Shown piece by piece: positions 32,159-35,368 of a stretch of DNA of 35,368 bases. This DNA is from Odoribacteraceae bacterium (lineage in GTDB: Bacteria > Bacteroidota > Bacteroidia > Bacteroidales > Marinifilaceae): assembly GCA_031257615.1 (NCBI GenBank), contig JAIROI010000029.1, forward strand, positions 1 through 35,368, given 5' to 3'. The position numbers were made by a program, and so were the translations under genes. How positions within the stretch are numbered: the first letter of the stretch is position 1; each line of letters starts with the position of its first letter. The notes beneath the pieces were generated by a model, which saw only the letters and a list, made by a program, of their open reading frames with translations, searched no databases and was not told the DNA's origin.

Positions 32159-33412
32159 TTACTTCATCGCGTTCGCGTCCACCACGATGTCCTTGTTATA
32201 TTCCCCGTGTTGCAGTTTGCGCGCGACATTCCTGAAAGCCTTCACCGTGTAGTCCACGTCTTCGATCGTGTGCATGGCGGTCGGGATCAGGCGCAGCAGC
32301 AGTTGTCCTCTCGGGATGACCGGGTAGACGACGATCGAGCAAAAGAGGTTATAATTTTCCCTCAAGTCCATGGCCACTTGCGTTCCTTCGGCCACGCTGC
32401 CCGACAGGTAGACGGGCGTCACGGGGGAATTGGTTTTCCCGATATCCAGTCCTGCTTCCTTGAGGCCTGTTTGCAGGGCGCGCACGATGGTCCACAGCCT
32501 TTCCCGCAGTTCCGGTCGGGTTCTCAGCAGTTCGAGTCGTTTGATAGCGCCCTCGACCATAGGCATGGGGAGGGACTTGGCGAAGGTCTGCGAGCGCATG
32601 TTATACCTGAGATACATGCACACGTCCTCGTCGCAGGCGACGAACGCGCCGATTCCGGCCATTGACTTCGCGAAGGTGGCGAAGTAGAGATCGATCCCGT
32701 CCATCGCGCCGAAGTGTTCGCCTGTCCCGGCTCCTGACTTTCCCATGGTCCCGAAGCCGTGGGCGTCGTCGACCAGCAGTCGGAAGTCGAATTCCTGTTT
32801 CAGCGCCGCGATCTCGTCCAGTTTGCCGAGGTCGCCGGCCATCCCGAAGAGGCCTTCGGTGATCACGAGGACGCCCCCGCCGGTGTTCTCCACCCATTTG
32901 GTTGCTCTTTCGAGTTGTTTCTGGAGGCTATCCATGTCGTTGTGCTGGTAGACGTAGCGTTTGGCGGGGGAGAGGCGCAGTCCGTCCATGATGCAGGCGT
33001 GCGACTCGGCGTCGTACACGATGCAGTCGTGCCGGTTGGTCATCGCGTCGATGATCGAGACCATCCCCTGGTAGCCGAAGTTCAGCAGGAAGGCGTCTTG
33101 TTTCCCGACAAATTCGGACAGTTGCGATTCGAGCAGCTCGTGTCTTGACGTTTGTCCGCTCATCATTCTCGCGCCCATCGGATAGGCCATGCCGTACTGT
33201 GCCGCGGCTCGCGCGTCCGCGGCCCTCACTTCGGGGTCGTTTGCCAGGCCGATATAATTATTCAGGCTCCAGTTCAGCACCACCTTTCCCCGGAAAGTCA
33301 TGCGAGGGCCTATTTCTCCCTCCAACTTGGGGAACGAGAAGTAGCCGTGCGCCTGCTTGGCATACTGTCCGATGTTCCCTCTCTGGTTTCGTACTCTTTC
33401 GAAGATATCCAT
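32159..33412 (-). CDS. Alpha-oxoamine synthase family PLP enzyme (serine palmitoyltransferase-like)
   Basis: 417 residues. Family residues visible: NYIGLAN (52-58), SHAC with PLP-stacking His138, VDDAHGFG (214-221; Asp215 and His218), and the PLP lysine Lys249 in TFAKSMAG. Enzymes of this fold condense an amino acid with an acyl-CoA or acyl-ACP: serine palmitoyltransferase, glycine C-acetyltransferase (kbl), AONS (bioF), or the cysteate acyltransferase of sulfonolipid synthesis. The N-terminus (MDIFERVRNQRGNIGQYAKQ) and MGARMMSGQT segment match a distinct Bacteroidota group related to serine palmitoyltransferase; I cannot tell serine from cysteate or another amino acid by eye. The neighbouring TPR gene gives no further clue. 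Confidence 0.85.
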   Translation of the reverse strand: MDIFERVRNQRGNIGQYAKQAHGYFSFPKLEGEIGPRMTFRGKVVLNWSLNNYIGLANDPEVRAADARAAAQYGMAYPMGARMMSGQTSRHELLESQLSEFVGKQDAFLLNFGYQGMVSIIDAMTNRHDCIVYDAESHACIMDGLRLSPAKRYVYQHNDMDSLQKQLERATKWVENTGGGVLVITEGLFGMAGDLGKLDEIAALKQEFDFRLLVDDAHGFGTMGKSGAGTGEHFGAMDGIDLYFATFAKSMAGIGAFVACDEDVCMYLRYNMRSQTFAKSLPMPMVEGAIKRLELLRTRPELRERLWTIVRALQTGLKEAGLDIGKTNSPVTPVYLSGSVAEGTQVAMDLRENYNLFCSIVVYPVIPRGQLLLRLIPTAMHTIEDVDYTVKAFRNVARKLQHGEYNKDIVVDANAMK

Positions 33413-33441
33413 ATGAATTACTTGTTCTTGTGAAATCGTCG

Positions 33442-33449
33442 CGAAGGTA
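33442..33449 (-). promoter_or_regulatory. Probable -7 element of the oxoamine synthase operon
   Basis: On the minus strand TACCTTCG, 29 nt before the ATG at 33412, preceded by a T-rich stretch. It is the same octamer as before queC. Confidence 0.4.
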
Positions 33450-33568
33450 GCAAAAAAACGGATCGTCTCGCGTTCGGCGGGTGAAAAGTTGCGCGGCTTT
33501 CCGTCGTGTAACCCGCGCCTCGGGTTTCCCGTAGTGTTAGGTACTATAGAGTGTGTGTGTAATCATTC

Positions 33569-34117
33569 ATGAACAATAAGCGTCCATCCCTGGTGAATGA
33601 CCAGGTCGTTATGGCATTGCGGGAAGGGAACCACGATGCCTATGCAGTTATTTTTGTCTATTATCTTCCTCGAGTGCAGTATTACATCAACAAGCTGACG
33701 GGGTCGGGGGCCATCGCGGAGGAGGTCGCGCAGGAGGTATTCGCGCGCCTGTGGGAGAACCACGCGTCGCTCAACCCGTCGGTCAAGAGCCTGACTTCTT
33801 ACTTGTTCACGATTGCCTACCGGGTGGCGATCGACGCCTTGCGGAGCAAGCGCGTGCGCGAGTCCTATTGCAGCGAGCAGTCCGGGCGGCAGGAGGAGAC
33901 GGTGTCGACGGAGGAGAATTACATGGCGCGGGAGACCTACCGTTTCGTCCGGCAGATCATCGCGCGGATGCCCTCCCGGCAGCGCGAGATTTTCAAGATG
34001 AGTAGGGTCGCGGGGATGAGTAACGAGGAGATTGCCGGGCGGCTCGCGATCAGCAAGCGGACGGTGGAGAATCAACTTAGTCTCGCGTTGAAGAAGATAA
34101 AGGAGGTGCTGGCGTGA
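33569..34117 (+). CDS. Orphan ECF RNA polymerase sigma-70 factor
   Basis: 182 residues. Region 2 (~24-90: Y.LPRVQYYINKLTG, then EEVAQEVFARLWE) and region 4 (~125-178: MPSRQREIFKMSRVAGMS, then EEIAGRLAISKRTVENQLSLAL) are clear. It has the usual Bacteroidota ECF length. Unlike the sigma gene at 10277-10870 it has no fecR, anti-sigma or SusC gene beside it: a terminator follows after ~155 nt and the next gene is convergent. Regulation must therefore come from elsewhere, or from its own expression level. The leader contains a short TG dinucleotide run just before the start codon. Confidence 0.9.
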   Translation: MNNKRPSLVNDQVVMALREGNHDAYAVIFVYYLPRVQYYINKLTGSGAIAEEVAQEVFARLWENHASLNPSVKSLTSYLFTIAYRVAIDALRSKRVRESYCSEQSGRQEETVSTEENYMARETYRFVRQIIARMPSRQREIFKMSRVAGMSNEEIAGRLAISKRTVENQLSLALKKIKEVLA

Positions 34118-34273
34118 GGTGAAAAAAAACTCGCGGGGGAGGGCGTGAGTAGACGCGCGGCAAGCCGTTTTACTGTAGAAGGGGCGCGAGTGACTCGCCT
34201 GTTCGCGTCCAATTTATTTTAGTGTGTGTGTGCAAAGTTAGATGCATGTCATCTAATTTACTTTCATCCGAGA

Positions 34274-34308
34274 AGCTGCCCGGCGTCCTGTCGGGCAGCT
34301 ATTTTTTT
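34274..34308 (+). terminator. Rho-independent terminator of the orphan sigma gene
   Basis: AGCTGCCCG (34274-34282) pairs perfectly with CGGGCAGCT (34292-34300), followed by A then seven T. The T run overlaps the last Lys codons and stop of the convergent RluA-type gene. Confidence 0.85.
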
Positions 34309-35183
34309 CGCTCGCGTTGTTTGACCAGCAGGGAGAATCGTTTGGGGATATCCGTCTGGAAGTGCAGCTCGCGGCGCGAGAGCGGGTGGATGAAGTGCAG
34401 CTCGCGGGCGTGCAGGGCGAGGCGGCGGATGGGGTTGGAGCGCGCGCCGTACTTGCTGTCGCCGGCCACGGGGTGTCCGATGCCGGCCGCGTGCACGCGT
34501 ATCTGGTTCTTGCGTCCCGTCTCGAGTTCCAGTTCGAGGAGGGTATACTCCCCGTTTGTTTTCAGGGTAGTATAGCGCGTCGCGGCCTTCCTTCCTTCTT
34601 CCGACATGTAGACTTTCATCGCGCGGTTTTCCAGCAGGCCGGCGGTGATGACGCCGCTATCGCGCGCCGGTCGTCCCTCGACGACGGCGACGTATTTCCT
34701 GCTCGTGACCATCGCGTCCCACTCTCGTTGCATCGTTTCCTGCACCTCCTCGCTCTTCGCGAACATCATCAGCCCGGAGGTCTCCCGGTCGAGGCGGTGG
34801 AGCACGAAGACGCGGTTCCCCGGCCCCGCCCGGCGCGCGTAGTCCGTCAGGATGCGATACGCCGTCCGTTCCCTTTCCCGTTCGGTGGCGACGGAGAGCA
34901 GGCCGTGGTGTTTATTGATCACGATGAGGGCCTCGTCCTCGTACACGATCTCCAGGTCGGGGTATGAGAGGGTCGCGGATCCTTTTTTCATGTTCGCGCG
35001 CACGCGGTCGCCGGCTTGCAGGGGGGTATCGAATCGCGTCGCGACGTTCCCGTTGACCGACACCTGGCGGCTGGCGAGCATCGACTTGACGGTCGAGCGG
35101 CTTTTGCCGGCGAGCGACGCGAGCAGGTACGACAGCAGGGGCGCGGGGGCGTCGACGATGAACTCCCGTTCGCTGGCGTTCAT
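34299..35183 (-). CDS. RluA-family RNA pseudouridine synthase
   Basis: 294 residues from the ATG at 35183 (MNASEREF). An N-terminal S4 RNA-binding domain (~15-60) precedes the RluA catalytic domain with the HRLDRETSGLMMFAK motif; the Asp in HRLD is the nucleophile of all pseudouridine synthases. RKNQIRVHAAGIGHPVAGD and LALHAREL are family features. It isomerises uridines in rRNA or tRNA; the exact site cannot be predicted. The start codon overlaps the stop codon of the upstream phosphatase gene (ATGA), so the two are translationally coupled. The 3' end overlaps a terminator belonging to the opposite strand. Confidence 0.9.
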   Translation of the reverse strand: MNASEREFIVDAPAPLLSYLLASLAGKSRSTVKSMLASRQVSVNGNVATRFDTPLQAGDRVRANMKKGSATLSYPDLEIVYEDEALIVINKHHGLLSVATERERERTAYRILTDYARRAGPGNRVFVLHRLDRETSGLMMFAKSEEVQETMQREWDAMVTSRKYVAVVEGRPARDSGVITAGLLENRAMKVYMSEEGRKAATRYTTLKTNGEYTLLELELETGRKNQIRVHAAGIGHPVAGDSKYGARSNPIRRLALHARELHFIHPLSRRELHFQTDIPKRFSLLVKQRERKK

Positions 35184-35368
35184 TTCAGCACGTCCGCGAT
35201 GGGTTTGCCGATGCACCCGTTGGGCATTTGCACGCGCAGCAGGGCGGCCACCGTCGGGGCGATGTCCGTCATGTAGACCTCCTCGTTGGAGTGTCCATGT
35301 CGGATGCCCCATCCCATCCACAGCAGGGGGATATGGGAGTCATACGGGTTCCATGTCCCGTGCGTGGC
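35180..35368 (-). CDS. Alkaline phosphatase family protein, C-terminal fragment (window edge)
   Basis: Only the last 62 residues are in the window; the frame is open to base 35368. The pattern HGTW-PYDSHIPLLWMGWGI-HG, then TDIAPTVAALL, MPNGCIGKPI is the conserved end of alkaline-phosphatase-superfamily phosphatases/phosphodiesterases of the PafA type in Bacteroidota, where DSH and TDIAPT are near the metal site. The stop overlaps the RluA start by 4 nt. Full length, signal peptide and the nucleophile lie outside the window. Confidence 0.85.
   Translation of the reverse strand, partial: ATHGTWNPYDSHIPLLWMGWGIRHGHSNEEVYMTDIAPTVAALLRVQMPNGCIGKPIADVLK

Noticed and set aside
34186-34198. Small palindrome GCGAGT-G-ACTCGC downstream of the orphan sigma gene
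   Set aside because: Six-bp arms without a T tract or repetition; not distinguishable from chance in GC-rich sequence.

Overview
This window looks like a chromosomal segment of a GC-rich member of the Bacteroidales (phylum Bacteroidota). The evidence is a SusC/SusD pair with DUF4843 and PKD-like lipoproteins, an ECF sigma/FecR pair, the serC-serA-DUF1015 cluster, a coiled-coil/collagen-like lipoprotein, and -7 promoter elements of the form TAnnTTTG or TAnnTTCG. I cannot name the genus. No rRNA, tRNA, CRISPR, IS or phage gene was seen.

Layout. 1-425 is non-coding with dispersed and tandem repeats. 426-1076 (-) is a conserved hypothetical. 1739-10870 (-) is a nutrient-uptake locus, transcribed in the order ECF sigma factor, FecR anti-sigma, SusC with an STN domain, SusD, DUF4843 lipoprotein, PKD-like lipoprotein. 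11975-17050 (+) is a tightly overlapping operon of a patatin-type phospholipase fused to an outer-membrane barrel, an ApbE flavin transferase, and a second Omp85-like barrel protein. 17225-18199 (+) is carbamate kinase. 19005-24415 (+) is a five-gene run: ornithine carbamoyltransferase, glycine-cleavage T protein, SerC, SerA and a DUF1015 protein, closed by a terminator. 25079-28102 (+) is a collagen-like surface lipoprotein and 28291-29253 (+) a PstS-like binding lipoprotein. 29254-31244 (-) is queC-queD-queE (preQ0 synthesis). 31442-33412 (-) is an alpha-oxoamine synthase followed by a TPR membrane protein. 33569-34117 (+) is a lone ECF sigma factor. 34299-35368 (-) is an RluA-type pseudouridine synthase downstream of the C-terminal end of an alkaline-phosphatase family enzyme cut by the window edge.

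How the genes fit together. The sigma/FecR/SusC set is a standard trans-envelope signalling loop controlling a TonB-dependent importer; no glycoside hydrolase is in the window, so the ligand is unknown. Ornithine carbamoyltransferase and carbamate kinase together turn citrulline into ornithine, ammonia, CO2 and ATP. GcvT, SerC and SerA belong to serine, glycine and one-carbon metabolism.

The most unusual content lies between operons. Four long arrays (1160-1672, 11026-11571, 18209-18355, 24521-24709) and a two-unit mini-array (73-114) have unrelated sequences but the same 21-bp period, about two turns of B-DNA, and every unit is built around a dyad. A fifth long array (18534-18853) has a 23-bp period. 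In the 11026-11571 array the two palindrome arms change together from block to block. A separate ~137-bp composite hairpin element occurs three times, with its first 51 nt identical in all copies, and each copy sits near one of these arrays. I know of no described function for this arrangement and regard it as the best candidate for something new here.
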